64,000 bases of DNA from CAZHEV01 sp964531335 [NCBI: uncultured bacterium] (GTDB lineage Bacteria; Eisenbacteria; RBG-16-71-46; CAZHEV01): contig CAZHEV010000009.1 of the NCBI GenBank assembly GCA_964531335.1, positions 1 to 64,000 of the forward strand. Direction: 5' to 3'. This document shows positions 46,215-54,494 of this stretch, one piece after another. The notes under the pieces are model-generated. The model did no database searches, was not told the DNA's origin, and saw nothing but the letters and a program-made list of their open reading frames with translations. Each line of letters starts with the position of its first letter. The stretch's first letter is position 1. The position numbers and the translations under genes are program-made.

Positions 46215-46579
46215 GGCTGTGCTCCTCAACGCCGGAGGTCAAACCGCCCCGGAGATGATAATTTTGAATACACCCGACTCCCGGCCATGCCGCACCCCCC
46301 GGCCCGCTGGGCAACTTCTCGATCCCGGCGCCCCTTCAGGGAGCCGGCGCCCAGGGCCGCCGTTGATCGTAAACGCAACTTACATGCCACCCCGGAGATC
46401 GAGAGCGCGCGCTATGGGAAGGAGTAATAGCTTGGGGCCGTTGTAGTTGCGACTATCCGCGGCGGGGCGGCCCTCCGCGAGCCGGCGGCGGCGACGGCCG
46501 CAGCTTTGCAGATTGCATGGAAGAGTGCATGTCGCAAATGAATTTGCAATAATTCCGAAGCCCGCCGGGCACGGCGCGA
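46215..46579. promoter_or_regulatory. Intergenic region with palindrome upstream of GGDEF operon
   Basis: 365 bp with no gene. It contains the perfect 6-bp-arm palindrome GCAAATGAATTTGC at 46534-46547 in an AT-rich patch (46507-46556) with repeated TTGCA/TGCAT motifs. The rest is GC-rich, and I see no good -10/-35 pair. Confidence 0.4.
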
Positions 46580-47584
46580 CTAGGCCAAGTCCCCCATCGT
46601 GGGAAAAGCGTCCAGCGCGTAGGAGGAGCGCCTGCCCCTGGCCAGCTTGAGGTATCCGAGGGCGGCGACCATTGCGGCGTTGTCGGTGCAGTAGCGAGGC
46701 TCGGGTACCAGGACCTCCACGCCCATGTCGCGGCCTCGCTCGCGGGCCGACTCCCTCAGGAGCGAGTTCCGCGAGACTCCGCCTGCGAGCAGCACCCTGC
46801 CGACTCCGGCGTCGCTCGCCGCGGAGAGGAGCTTGTCCAGCAGATCGGTGACGACGCGCTTGCGGAAACAGGCCGCGAGGTCGGCGGCGTCCCGGCCGGA
46901 CAGCCCCGGCCCGCTCTCTATGATCCTTCTGACGGCCGTCTTGAGGCCGCTGAAGCTGAGGTCATACGGTCCGGCGTATTTCAGGCGGACCTGTGGCAAG
47001 GCGTGCCTGTCCGGGTCTCCATCCTTCGCCAGATCGTCCAGCGCCGCTCCGGCCGGATATGTCAGCCCGATCAAAACCCCTATCTTGTCGAAAGCCTCGC
47101 CGGCCGCGTCGTCTATTGTTGAGCCCATCACCGTGTAGTCCTCGAACCCACCGGCCAGGACGATCTCCGTGTGGCCGCCGGAAGCTATCAGAGCGACGTA
47201 AGGGTAAGGGCATTCGAGACCCGCGGGAAGGAAGCTGAGAAGATGGGCCTCGAGGTGGTTCACGCCCACGAAGGGAAGGCCGGTGGCGAACGACAGGCCC
47301 TTGGCGAAGGAAAGGCCCACCAGGAGAGAGCCTATGAGGCCGGGCCCGTGCGTGACCGCGATGCCGTCGATGTCCGACAGCTCAACGCCCGCCTCGGACA
47401 GGCAGGCGGAGTAGGCTCCGTGTATTCTCTGGAGATGCTCCCTGGAGGCGAGCTCGGGCACCACGCCCCCGTAGGCCTCGTGGATGTCTTGCGATCCGAC
47501 CACGCTTGCCAGGACGCGCGTGCCGTCCTCGACCACGGCGACGGCGGTGTCGTCGCAAGATGTCTCTATCCCCAGCACTTTCAA
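46580..47584 (-). CDS. tsaD: tRNA N6-threonylcarbamoyladenosine transferase TsaD
   Basis: Completes t6A37 in ANN-decoding tRNAs with TsaB and TsaE. The start is the TTG that gives KVLGIETSCDDTAVAVV and has GGAG 7 nt upstream; longer in-frame starts lack this. Iron ligands are in HLEAHLLSF, substrate motifs in ASGGHTEIVLAGG, and DNAAMVAALGY near the C-terminus. 334 residues. It stands alone; tsaB and tsaE are not in this window. Confidence 0.93.
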   Translation of the reverse strand: MKVLGIETSCDDTAVAVVEDGTRVLASVVGSQDIHEAYGGVVPELASREHLQRIHGAYSACLSEAGVELSDIDGIAVTHGPGLIGSLLVGLSFAKGLSFATGLPFVGVNHLEAHLLSFLPAGLECPYPYVALIASGGHTEIVLAGGFEDYTVMGSTIDDAAGEAFDKIGVLIGLTYPAGAALDDLAKDGDPDRHALPQVRLKYAGPYDLSFSGLKTAVRRIIESGPGLSGRDAADLAACFRKRVVTDLLDKLLSAASDAGVGRVLLAGGVSRNSLLRESARERGRDMGVEVLVPEPRYCTDNAAMVAALGYLKLARGRRSSYALDAFPTMGDLA

Positions 47585-47727
47585 TTGCTTGCTCCGTACG
47601 GCGAGGTGCGCCCGCTCCCGGATGCCCCCTTCCATAATCGGCCGTGACCGCCTCATTTGGCGCAAGGGAGCCCGAGCGAAAAAAACGGCGTCTCAAAACC
47701 ATATTAACGCATTCAGAGCGATCATTT

Positions 47728-47757
47728 TTGCATCTAAATGCGTATAGATGTTAGGAT
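47728..47757 (+). promoter_or_regulatory. Promoter of the sulfatase-fold gene, with dyad in spacer
   Basis: TTGCAT (47728-47733), 18-bp spacer, TAGGAT (47752-47757). The spacer carries CATCTA...TAGATG (from 47731), an inverted repeat suitable for a repressor. The leader to the start codon is about 40 nt and contains GGAGAGGAG. Confidence 0.5.
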
Positions 47758-47802
47758 AGTGTCTGACTCTGAGATTTATCCTCCTCACGGAGAGGAGCCA
47801 TA

Positions 47803-49746
47803 GTGCAGTTCGGGCGGATGCCGGGCCGGCTGGTGTTGCTGCTCTTGGCCGTTCCGGCTCTGTTGAGCTCGTGCGGGCCTCTGCGACACCAAGACCGTAC
47901 AAATATACTACTTATAATAGTCGATACCCTAAGGGCGGACCATCTGGGCTGCTACGGGTACTCGCGCGCCCGAACGCCCAACATGGACGCTCTGGCCTCG
48001 GAAGGCGCTATCTTCCGCACCGTTGTGACCGCCGCGCCGGTGACGGCGCCCTCGGTGGCGACGATCCTGACCTCCACCTCACCGGGATTCCACGGGGTCC
48101 GTGACAACGAGGCGTTCGGCCTCGACCCCGATCTGCCCACCATGGCCTCGGCGCTTCGCGGGGCCGGCTACTCGACCGCCTGTTTCGTCTCCTCCGTGGT
48201 GCTGCACGAGCGCCACGGCTTCGCCGGGGGCTTCGACCGCTACGGGGACGAGATGCAGGAGAGCTACCGCGCCTACAGCCCCGCCTACGCGTCGCAGGAG
48301 GTCGAGCTCAGGGGGACCCAGAGGAGGGCCGACCACGTCACGGCAGAGGCGGTCGAGTGGCTCGAGGAGCGGGAAGGCGAAGGGCCTTTCCTCTGTGTCG
48401 TCCATTACTTCGACCCCCACGACCCGTACGATCCGCCGCCACCCTATGACAAAGTCTCTGGGGGCTCCCCTTACGACGGGGAGATCTCCTTCACCGACTC
48501 CCAGGTGGGGCTGCTGCTCGCGAAGCTGGCCGAGCTCGACCTCGACGGGAACACCCTAGTCCTGCTGACCGCGGACCACGGCGAGGGACTCGGCGAGCAC
48601 ATGGAGAGAACGCACGGGTTCTTCCTCTATGACTCGACCGTGCTCGTGCCTCTCATAGCCCGGCTGCCCGGAGCCATCCGGCCGGGGCTGTCTTTCTCAT
48701 CCCAGGTCAGGACGATCGACATCATGCCGACGGCGCTCGACCTGGCCGGCGTGCCGGCGCCGGGCACAGCCCAGGGCGTGTCCTTGGCCCCCGCCCTTCT
48801 CGAACGACGAGAGCCCGGCGACATGACGGCGTACTTGGAGACGTACCACACGAGGTACTCGTACGACTGGCACGAGCTCGAGGGCTTGAGGACTCCCAGG
48901 TGGAAGTACGTCTGCGCGCCCGAGCCCGAGCTCTACGACCTCGCCACCGACGGGGGCGAGCTGCACAATATAGTGGATGCGGAGCCCGCGATCGCGTCGC
49001 GGATGAAAGCCTCGCTTGCCGCCCTCCAGGAGGAGCTTCACTCGGGAGCGAGCTCGTACAGGGCATCGCGCCTGGAGAAGGACAAGGACATAGCGAGAAA
49101 GATGAGGGCTCTCGGCTACCTGGGCCGGGGCTCCCCCGGCGGCCGAGCCTCGGGGCGGAACCTGCCGGACCCTAAGGACGAGATCGCGCGGCTGAACGCC
49201 AGGCAGGAGGCCGGTGGCCGCCTGCGCATGGCGATGGTCCTTCTTGGACGAGGAGACTTCGAAGGCGCCCTCAAGAGAGTGGAGGAGGCCGCGCGCATCG
49301 CCCCCGACTACGCGGAGGTGAGCGCGACGAAAGGATTGATCCTGACAAGGATGGGCGAGGCCGGTCGGGGCATAGAGCTGCTCGAGGCCGCGCTGGAGAA
49401 AGACCCCGGAAGCGCGATGGCGCACCAGACGCTCAACAACCTCGGGCTAGCCTACCTTCAGGCGGGCCGCTGCGAGGAGGCGATAGAAGCTCTCGACAAA
49501 TCGCTTTCGCTCAAGAAGGACTACTACAACGCAATGTACAACCTCGGGCTCGCGCACGAGACCTGCGGCAACAACAAGGAGGCCCTCCGCGCGTACAAGT
49601 TCTTCCTCGAATCCTCCCCGCGGGTCGATGACTCTCTTCTGCTTTCGCTAAGGACCAAGATATCCTCTCTCAGAAAGCGCGTCGAAGGCGGCGGCCCCGG
49701 CGATGAGGAAGTGCCCAGGGCCGCCGTGGGCGGAAAGAGCCGGTAG
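47803..49746 (+). CDS. Alkaline-phosphatase-superfamily (sulfatase-fold) lipoprotein with TPR domain
   Basis: A 647-residue protein with a GTG start after GGAGAGGAG, a signal segment and lipobox LLSSC (C24). The catalytic domain (about 33-420) has the metal motif IIVDTLRADHLGCYGY and TADHGEGLGEH, THGFF. The nucleophile position reads T81-A-P-S-V, so the C/S-x-P-x-R sulfatase signature is absent; Thr is the phosphatase or phosphotransferase type nucleophile. TPR repeats (about 465-620) form the C-terminal third. Likely acts on a phosphoester at the cell surface and docks a partner by the TPRs; substrate unknown. Confidence 0.85.
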   Translation: MQFGRMPGRLVLLLLAVPALLSSCGPLRHQDRTNILLIIVDTLRADHLGCYGYSRARTPNMDALASEGAIFRTVVTAAPVTAPSVATILTSTSPGFHGVRDNEAFGLDPDLPTMASALRGAGYSTACFVSSVVLHERHGFAGGFDRYGDEMQESYRAYSPAYASQEVELRGTQRRADHVTAEAVEWLEEREGEGPFLCVVHYFDPHDPYDPPPPYDKVSGGSPYDGEISFTDSQVGLLLAKLAELDLDGNTLVLLTADHGEGLGEHMERTHGFFLYDSTVLVPLIARLPGAIRPGLSFSSQVRTIDIMPTALDLAGVPAPGTAQGVSLAPALLERREPGDMTAYLETYHTRYSYDWHELEGLRTPRWKYVCAPEPELYDLATDGGELHNIVDAEPAIASRMKASLAALQEELHSGASSYRASRLEKDKDIARKMRALGYLGRGSPGGRASGRNLPDPKDEIARLNARQEAGGRLRMAMVLLGRGDFEGALKRVEEAARIAPDYAEVSATKGLILTRMGEAGRGIELLEAALEKDPGSAMAHQTLNNLGLAYLQAGRCEEAIEALDKSLSLKKDYYNAMYNLGLAHETCGNNKEALRAYKFFLESSPRVDDSLLLSLRTKISSLRKRVEGGGPGDEEVPRAAVGGKSR

Positions 49747-49886
49747 GCCGGCTCGAGCGGGCCCGCGCGCCCGCGCGCCCGCCCCACTCCGGCCCCCGGC
49801 GGCCATTATCGGATTGACGCTTCAAGCGCCCGTGCCTCAACATCTGTAAAAGAACACAGCCGACAATCTTCACAGGAGGTGCGAGC

Positions 49887-51833
49887 TTGAGGATTTCCAT
49901 GTCAAGAAGACGCCGGGCCGGCGAAGCTGTACCGCGGCCGTCAATCCGACTCCGGAAGCTCTTTACACCGGCGCTGGCGGCGGCGCTGCTGCTGCCCGGG
50001 CCCGCGCGGGCGCTCGACGCCCTCGAGACGGCCAAGAGCGCGGTGGAGGCCCACGGCGGACCGGAGCTCATGGCGAAGAGCGAGAGCTACGGGGTCCGCA
50101 GGGGCTCCTTCACCCAGTACTTCCCCGCGCCCAACAAGGGGGACTTCGTCGAGTGGAGGAGTGGCGACAAGGTCCTGATAGAGGTACAACTGGCCGGGAT
50201 AGAGGTGGTCCAGGGCTATGACGGCGAGAGGGCCTGGGTGAAGTCATTCGGGCAGGTCATAGACGCCCCGGACCAAGTGAGGATCTCCGTGGAGGAGGAA
50301 CTGCGGCACGGCTTCGTCGCGCTGGTGGACGCGGTGGCCGGCCTCCACGCGCTGGAGAAGGCGGAGCCGACGGCCTCGCTGGACGGCGCCGAGCTTCGGG
50401 GCGTCAGGGTCGTCTCGTCCAGCCGCGAGCCGGCTACCGAGTTTCACTTCGACCCCGTCACCGGAAGAGTGGCCAAGATATCCTTCACGGATGTGAACCC
50501 GTATCTCGGCGGACAGTCCGACTTCGAGACGTACTTCTTCGACTATCGCGAGATAGAGGGCATGGTCTTCCCGGCGAAGGCCATGCACTTCATAGACGGC
50601 GTGCAAATGGACGAGGTGATCTACGAGTCCGTCGAGTACGAAGTGGAGATAGACGACGGGATCTTCGAGAAGCCCGGTGACCGCGACGCGCCGGGCGAGG
50701 ATCTCGCGGCCGCGTCCGACACTCTCTCGGTCGAGGTGCCCTTGGAGCACAGCATGAAGCTGCTCTTCGTGGAAGTGGCCATAGGAGACGGCGATTCGCC
50801 TCACGCCTTCATCCTGGACACGGGCGCGGGAGTCACCTGTCTTTCGATCGAGCTCGCGGAGGAGCTGGAGGTCGAAAGCACGGGAGACATGAGCGCCGCC
50901 GGCGCGGGTGGAGCGATGGAGGCTCAGACGGGGAGGATAGACCGGCTGTCCATAGGTGATCTCATAGTGGACGACCTCGACGTCATGCTCCTGGACCTGG
51001 CCCGCTTTTCCGAGATGATGGGACGCGAGGTGGACGGAATCCTCGGCTACAACGTGCTCAACAGGTACACGACGACAATAGACATAGCCGGCGCGACTCT
51101 GCTTTTCGAGGACTCGGACCGCGCGCTGCCCGAAGGCGGCGATTGCTTCGCCGTGCCGTTCCAAGTGCTCATGGGAATACCGGTGGTGGAAGGAGTGGTT
51201 GACGGGGAGGCCGAGCTGTCCTTCCTCATAGACACAGGCGCGACCATGTCCGTCCTTCCCAAGGCCGTCGCGGAGAAGCTGAGCCCCGGCCGGAGGCTCG
51301 AAGGGGCGGTCGCCGCGGGCGCCGACTACAGAAAGATAGAGATGGCCCTGGCCAGGTTCGAAGAGCTGAAGGTGGGCGAGGCGGTCGTCGAAGGCCCCGT
51401 CTTCTCGTACCCGCTCTCACCGGAACAATATGACCCGCTGGGCTCCACGATAGACACGGCCGGCCGCGGCGTCATCGGCACCGAGATACTCGAGAACTTC
51501 GAAGTGACTTTGAACTACGACAAGGCCGTCATGGTGCTGCGCAAGATCGAGCGCCCCGCGGACTCCACGCGCGAGTGGAGCGGACCGGGGGTCATGGTCC
51601 ATCTCGAAAATGGATCGGCCTTCGTGAGATCCGTCTTCCAGAACGGTCCGGCCGACGGCGTATTGATGCCCGGAGACAGGATCGTGGAGATCGACGGCAT
51701 ACCTGTGGAAGGAAAAGGGCTGGAGGAAATAGTCGAGATGCTGAAGGGCGATCCCGGCACTGTGCTGGAGATTACCTTCGACAGGGACGGATCGAGCCAG
51801 AAGGTCGCTATCGAGAGGACGAAGCTCCTCTAG
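49887..51833 (+). CDS. Periplasmic double retropepsin-type aspartyl protease with PDZ domain
   Basis: A 648-residue exported protein. TTG start with AGGAGGT at 6 nt. The signal peptide follows a short Arg-rich start (ISMSRRRRAGEAVP), cleaved after ARA near residue 42. A LolA/outer-membrane-lipoprotein-carrier-like beta domain covers about 45-270. Two retropepsin-type half domains have catalytic Asps in FILDTGAG (D311) and FLIDTGAT (D449), and a C-terminal PDZ domain (about 560-645) has PADGVLMPGDRIVEIDGIPV. One chain thus holds both catalytic aspartates that retropepsins normally bring by dimerisation. It follows the sulfatase-fold gene by 140 bp. Confidence 0.87.
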   Translation: MRISMSRRRRAGEAVPRPSIRLRKLFTPALAAALLLPGPARALDALETAKSAVEAHGGPELMAKSESYGVRRGSFTQYFPAPNKGDFVEWRSGDKVLIEVQLAGIEVVQGYDGERAWVKSFGQVIDAPDQVRISVEEELRHGFVALVDAVAGLHALEKAEPTASLDGAELRGVRVVSSSREPATEFHFDPVTGRVAKISFTDVNPYLGGQSDFETYFFDYREIEGMVFPAKAMHFIDGVQMDEVIYESVEYEVEIDDGIFEKPGDRDAPGEDLAAASDTLSVEVPLEHSMKLLFVEVAIGDGDSPHAFILDTGAGVTCLSIELAEELEVESTGDMSAAGAGGAMEAQTGRIDRLSIGDLIVDDLDVMLLDLARFSEMMGREVDGILGYNVLNRYTTTIDIAGATLLFEDSDRALPEGGDCFAVPFQVLMGIPVVEGVVDGEAELSFLIDTGATMSVLPKAVAEKLSPGRRLEGAVAAGADYRKIEMALARFEELKVGEAVVEGPVFSYPLSPEQYDPLGSTIDTAGRGVIGTEILENFEVTLNYDKAVMVLRKIERPADSTREWSGPGVMVHLENGSAFVRSVFQNGPADGVLMPGDRIVEIDGIPVEGKGLEEIVEMLKGDPGTVLEITFDRDGSSQKVAIERTKLL

Positions 51834-51850
51834 GGATCGCGGGCCCGCAA

Positions 51851-52393
51851 TTAAGGAGAGCGGCGCCCCTTGCGCACCTTCCTGCCGTGGCTTTCCTTGC
51901 CCCCGAAGGGCATGAGCTCGAAGTAGGACTCGCGCTGCTCGGGTGTCAGAATATCGGCCTCCTTGATCATGGTCTCCACCATGATGGAGTCCAGCTCGGA
52001 CTGCATCGCGAGGGTCTGCCTTCTAAGCTCGTGTATCTTGGCCGCGGCCACCTGGGGCCTCAGATACTCCTCTCGCATCCGCAGCCTGATATCTCGTATT
52101 GCCTCGCGCCTCTCCACCAGCTCGGGCATCACCAACTCGAGTATCTCAGCCATGGCGTCTATCTGCTCATCGCTCAGATCGAGACGGTCTCCGACCTTGT
52201 CGAGTCTCTCACGAATGAACCCGCGAGGCCCTTCGGGATGCGCCCTGGGGCCGCTCCAATCGCGGTCCTTGTACGAACTCCGGTCGGCAATGCGGGGGCG
52301 CACGTCATCAGCACCGCCCGAAAGCTGCACCGCTATCAGCCCGACGTTGAGTCCTATGGAGAGGGCAAGCAATATGAACCACAAGCGTCTCAT
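51851..52393 (-). CDS. Periplasmic metal-sensor/Spy-CpxP-type protein
   Basis: A 180-residue protein with an N-terminal signal anchor (LWFILLALSIGLNVGLIAVQL) and a helical periplasmic domain: LDLSDEQIDAMAEILELVMPELVERREAI, IHELRRQTLAMQSELDSIMVETMIKE, LTPEQRESYFELM. This matches the Metal_resist/CnrX-like family (LTPEQRxxF motif). It is the last gene of the ECF sigma operon, where a CnrX-like protein would sense metal or misfolded protein. It converges with the aspartyl protease gene, with 17 bp between stop codons. Confidence 0.82.
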   Translation of the reverse strand: MRRLWFILLALSIGLNVGLIAVQLSGGADDVRPRIADRSSYKDRDWSGPRAHPEGPRGFIRERLDKVGDRLDLSDEQIDAMAEILELVMPELVERREAIRDIRLRMREEYLRPQVAAAKIHELRRQTLAMQSELDSIMVETMIKEADILTPEQRESYFELMPFGGKESHGRKVRKGRRSP

Positions 52394-52449
52394 ATTTCCC
52401 CACCTGTCCGGTTGTGTGTACGATCGGCTTCCATCACGCCTCCAAGAGA

Positions 52450-52890
52450 CTATCTGGTCTCTCCCTCGCCCGCATCCAGCGAGACGTATATCTCGTCGAG
52501 CGTAGCAAGGGCGTCATCCCCGAGAACCGACTCCTCGTCGCCGGTCGCGGCGGTCCGCTGCGACACATCGCCGTTACCGCCCAGGGCAAGCCCGATGATC
52601 AATCCGGCCACGGCCGCCGCGGAGGTCGCAAAGCCGAAGGACAGGCCGAAACGAGGCCTGGTCTCAGCGACCATCCTGGCCTTCACCGCCGGCCACATGG
52701 GGCGCAACGGAGCCAGGTCCGCGTCCGACCCGAGGACGCTGCGAACCGCCCGCAGCTCTTCGACGGCCCTCGAGCACCTGTCGCATTCCTCGACGTGCCT
52801 TCGCACGGTGTGAGCTTCGGCCTCGTCCAGCTCGCCGTCCAGCCAAGCCTGGAGGCTCTCATCGACATGTAGCTCCTCACGCTCTCTCAT
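52450..52890 (-). CDS. Anti-sigma factor (zinc-finger, membrane-anchored)
   Basis: A 146-residue protein. The N-terminal cytoplasmic zinc-finger anti-sigma motif His-x3-Cys-x2-Cys is present (HTVRRHVEECDRC), followed by one TM segment (about 80-105: FGFATSAAAVAGLIIGLALGG). The periplasmic tail is about 40 residues. It starts 4 bp after the sigma factor gene, so it is its cognate regulator. Confidence 0.9.
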   Translation of the reverse strand: MREREELHVDESLQAWLDGELDEAEAHTVRRHVEECDRCSRAVEELRAVRSVLGSDADLAPLRPMWPAVKARMVAETRPRFGLSFGFATSAAAVAGLIIGLALGGNGDVSQRTAATGDEESVLGDDALATLDEIYVSLDAGEGETR

Positions 52891-52894
52891 GACG

Positions 52895-53485
52895 CTAACT
52901 TCCTTTCATCTTCGGGGCGTGGTCCCGTTCCTGCAGCTTCTCCAGGGCCTTCAGCCTCCGGATGTCCTGCCTCAGTGCCGCCATGCCTCTCTGAATAAGC
53001 GACTCGACCGCCGGCAGGGTGACGCCCATCACGTCCGCAATCTCGCTGTAGGTGAGCCCATGATAGTTGCGCAGAACGACCGCCCGCCGCTGTCTCTCCG
53101 GCAGCTTGGCGAGCATGCGGCGCACCTCACGGCCGGTCTCGTCTCTCTCGAGATCGGAGTCCGGACCACCTTCGGCTGAGGACCGCTCGTGCAGCCCGGG
53201 CGCGAAAGGCACCCACGATATGATTCGCCTTCGCCTGAGCTTGCTGCGCGCCAGATTGCCCGCGATCCTGAAGAGCCAGCTCTTGAACTTGCCGGCCGGC
53301 CTGTAGCCGCGCGCCTCCGACCACACTCGAAAGAAGGTCTCCTGCCCGAGATCCTGAGCGTCCTCCCTGGACCCCAGCATCCGTTCCAGGAAAGCGTAGA
53401 CAGGCCCTTCCCATCTTTGGACGAGGAGGCGCGCCGCCTCCTCGTCTCCGTCCGCGATTCGTTCCATGAGCACATCATCAGTCAC
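52895..53485 (-). CDS. ECF-type RNA polymerase sigma factor
   Basis: A 196-residue sigma-70 family factor of the RpoE/SigW type. Sigma-2 region about 20-95 (DAQDLGQETFFRVWSEARGYRPAGKFKSWLFRIAGNLARSKLRRRR) and sigma-4 about 125-180 (LPERQRRAVVLRNYHGLTYSEIADVMGVTLPAVESLIQRGMAAL). The start is GTG. It follows a Spy-like gene and precedes the anti-sigma gene, so the four-gene unit is an envelope stress switch of CnrYXH/RpoE-RseA type. Confidence 0.93.
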   Translation of the reverse strand: MTDDVLMERIADGDEEAARLLVQRWEGPVYAFLERMLGSREDAQDLGQETFFRVWSEARGYRPAGKFKSWLFRIAGNLARSKLRRRRIISWVPFAPGLHERSSAEGGPDSDLERDETGREVRRMLAKLPERQRRAVVLRNYHGLTYSEIADVMGVTLPAVESLIQRGMAALRQDIRRLKALEKLQERDHAPKMKGS

Positions 53486-53515
53486 GACTCTGTCCCGGCA
53501 GTTTCCAGGTCGAAC

Positions 53516-54103
53516 TTACTTGGGGGAATCCCACTCTTCGCACCACAGAAAGGGTCCGGGGCCGGTTCCGTCGCATCCCGGCCGGAAGATCCCCGCATCA
53601 TCGTCGAACCCGAAGCCCGGGCCGGCGCCCCTGCGCCCGAAGCCGCCGCGGCGGCCGCCGCGCCCGAAGAAGCTCTTTCCGTCCCGGCCGCGGAACATCA
53701 TGAGCCTATCGCGCTGCTTCTCGGTAAGGAGATCGCGCATCGCCATTCTGTGCTCGAGCCCGGCGGTCTCCATGTCCGTCCGTATCCGGCCCTTCTCGGC
53801 GACCAGCTTCTTGAGCGCCGCCATGTCCGGATTGTCCTCGAGCATCTCTCCGCGCATCTGGTTTCTTACCTTCAGCATCTCCTTGCGAAGGTCCGCCATC
53901 CGATCCATGTGCTCCTCGCGAAGAGCTTTCATCTCATCGACCTGGCTGTCGCTGAGCTCCAGGTAATCCTCCACCCGTTCGAAGCGCGGCTGCTGCATTC
54001 CGCGACCTTTCGCCGACCAACGCTGAGCATCCGCGGTCACCGCGACGGCGGAGATCGCCATGGCGCATAGTCCGATCAACACACCCCTTGCTGCCGATCT
54101 CAT
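53516..54103 (-). CDS. Spy/CpxP-family periplasmic protein
   Basis: A 195-residue secreted protein, signal peptide cleaved after ADA near residue 26. The helical domain has LELSDSQVDEMKALREEHMDRMADLRKEM, the LxxL/TxxQ layout and LLTEKQRDRLMMFRGRDG, typical of Spy/CpxP chaperones. The C-terminus is Gly/Phe/Arg-rich (about 145-195) and low complexity, and ends CEEWDSPK. First gene of the sigma operon. Confidence 0.85.
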   Translation of the reverse strand: MRSAARGVLIGLCAMAISAVAVTADAQRWSAKGRGMQQPRFERVEDYLELSDSQVDEMKALREEHMDRMADLRKEMLKVRNQMRGEMLEDNPDMAALKKLVAEKGRIRTDMETAGLEHRMAMRDLLTEKQRDRLMMFRGRDGKSFFGRGGRRGGFGRRGAGPGFGFDDDAGIFRPGCDGTGPGPFLWCEEWDSPK

Positions 54104-54156
54104 CGTTCTACCTCCTCTTTGATATCCGGTCCACCACTGCCGGGACCCGCCCTGGA

Positions 54157-54209
54157 GATCGTCTCAGCTCTGAGAAGATCATTATAGCGGCGCCCGGCTG
54201 TACTTCCAG
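54157..54209 (-). promoter_or_regulatory. Promoter with overlapping 24-bp palindrome for the ECF operon
   Basis: On the minus strand CTGGAA (54209-54204), 17 bp, TATAAT (54186-54181). Immediately downstream the dyad 54157-54180 has arms GATCgTCTCAG / CTGAGAaGATC around CT and covers the predicted start site (about 54174). A repressor there would block transcription. The rest of the 391-bp gap 54104-54494 shows no gene or tRNA. Confidence 0.6.
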
Positions 54210-54494
54210 CTCTCACCAACCATAACGCGCGGACTAGAGTCATCCAGCGGCCGCGGCGGGCCTCGATCTCGGGCACAGCGGCGGACGTGGGGCTAACCTC
54301 TTATATTACCGGCACTTGCGAGACAGGTCCCCGCGTAACAACCTCGCCTCTCATGGGGGGACGACAGAAAAGGCGCGCGATCGTGCCGGAACCTCGCCTG
54401 GGCCGGTGGCCTCACGTGGCCCCATTGATATATAGTCGTATGTTGAGAGCTATGTAACCGCAGGGCATGAGATGAGATTCAGGAGAGTGCCGCC

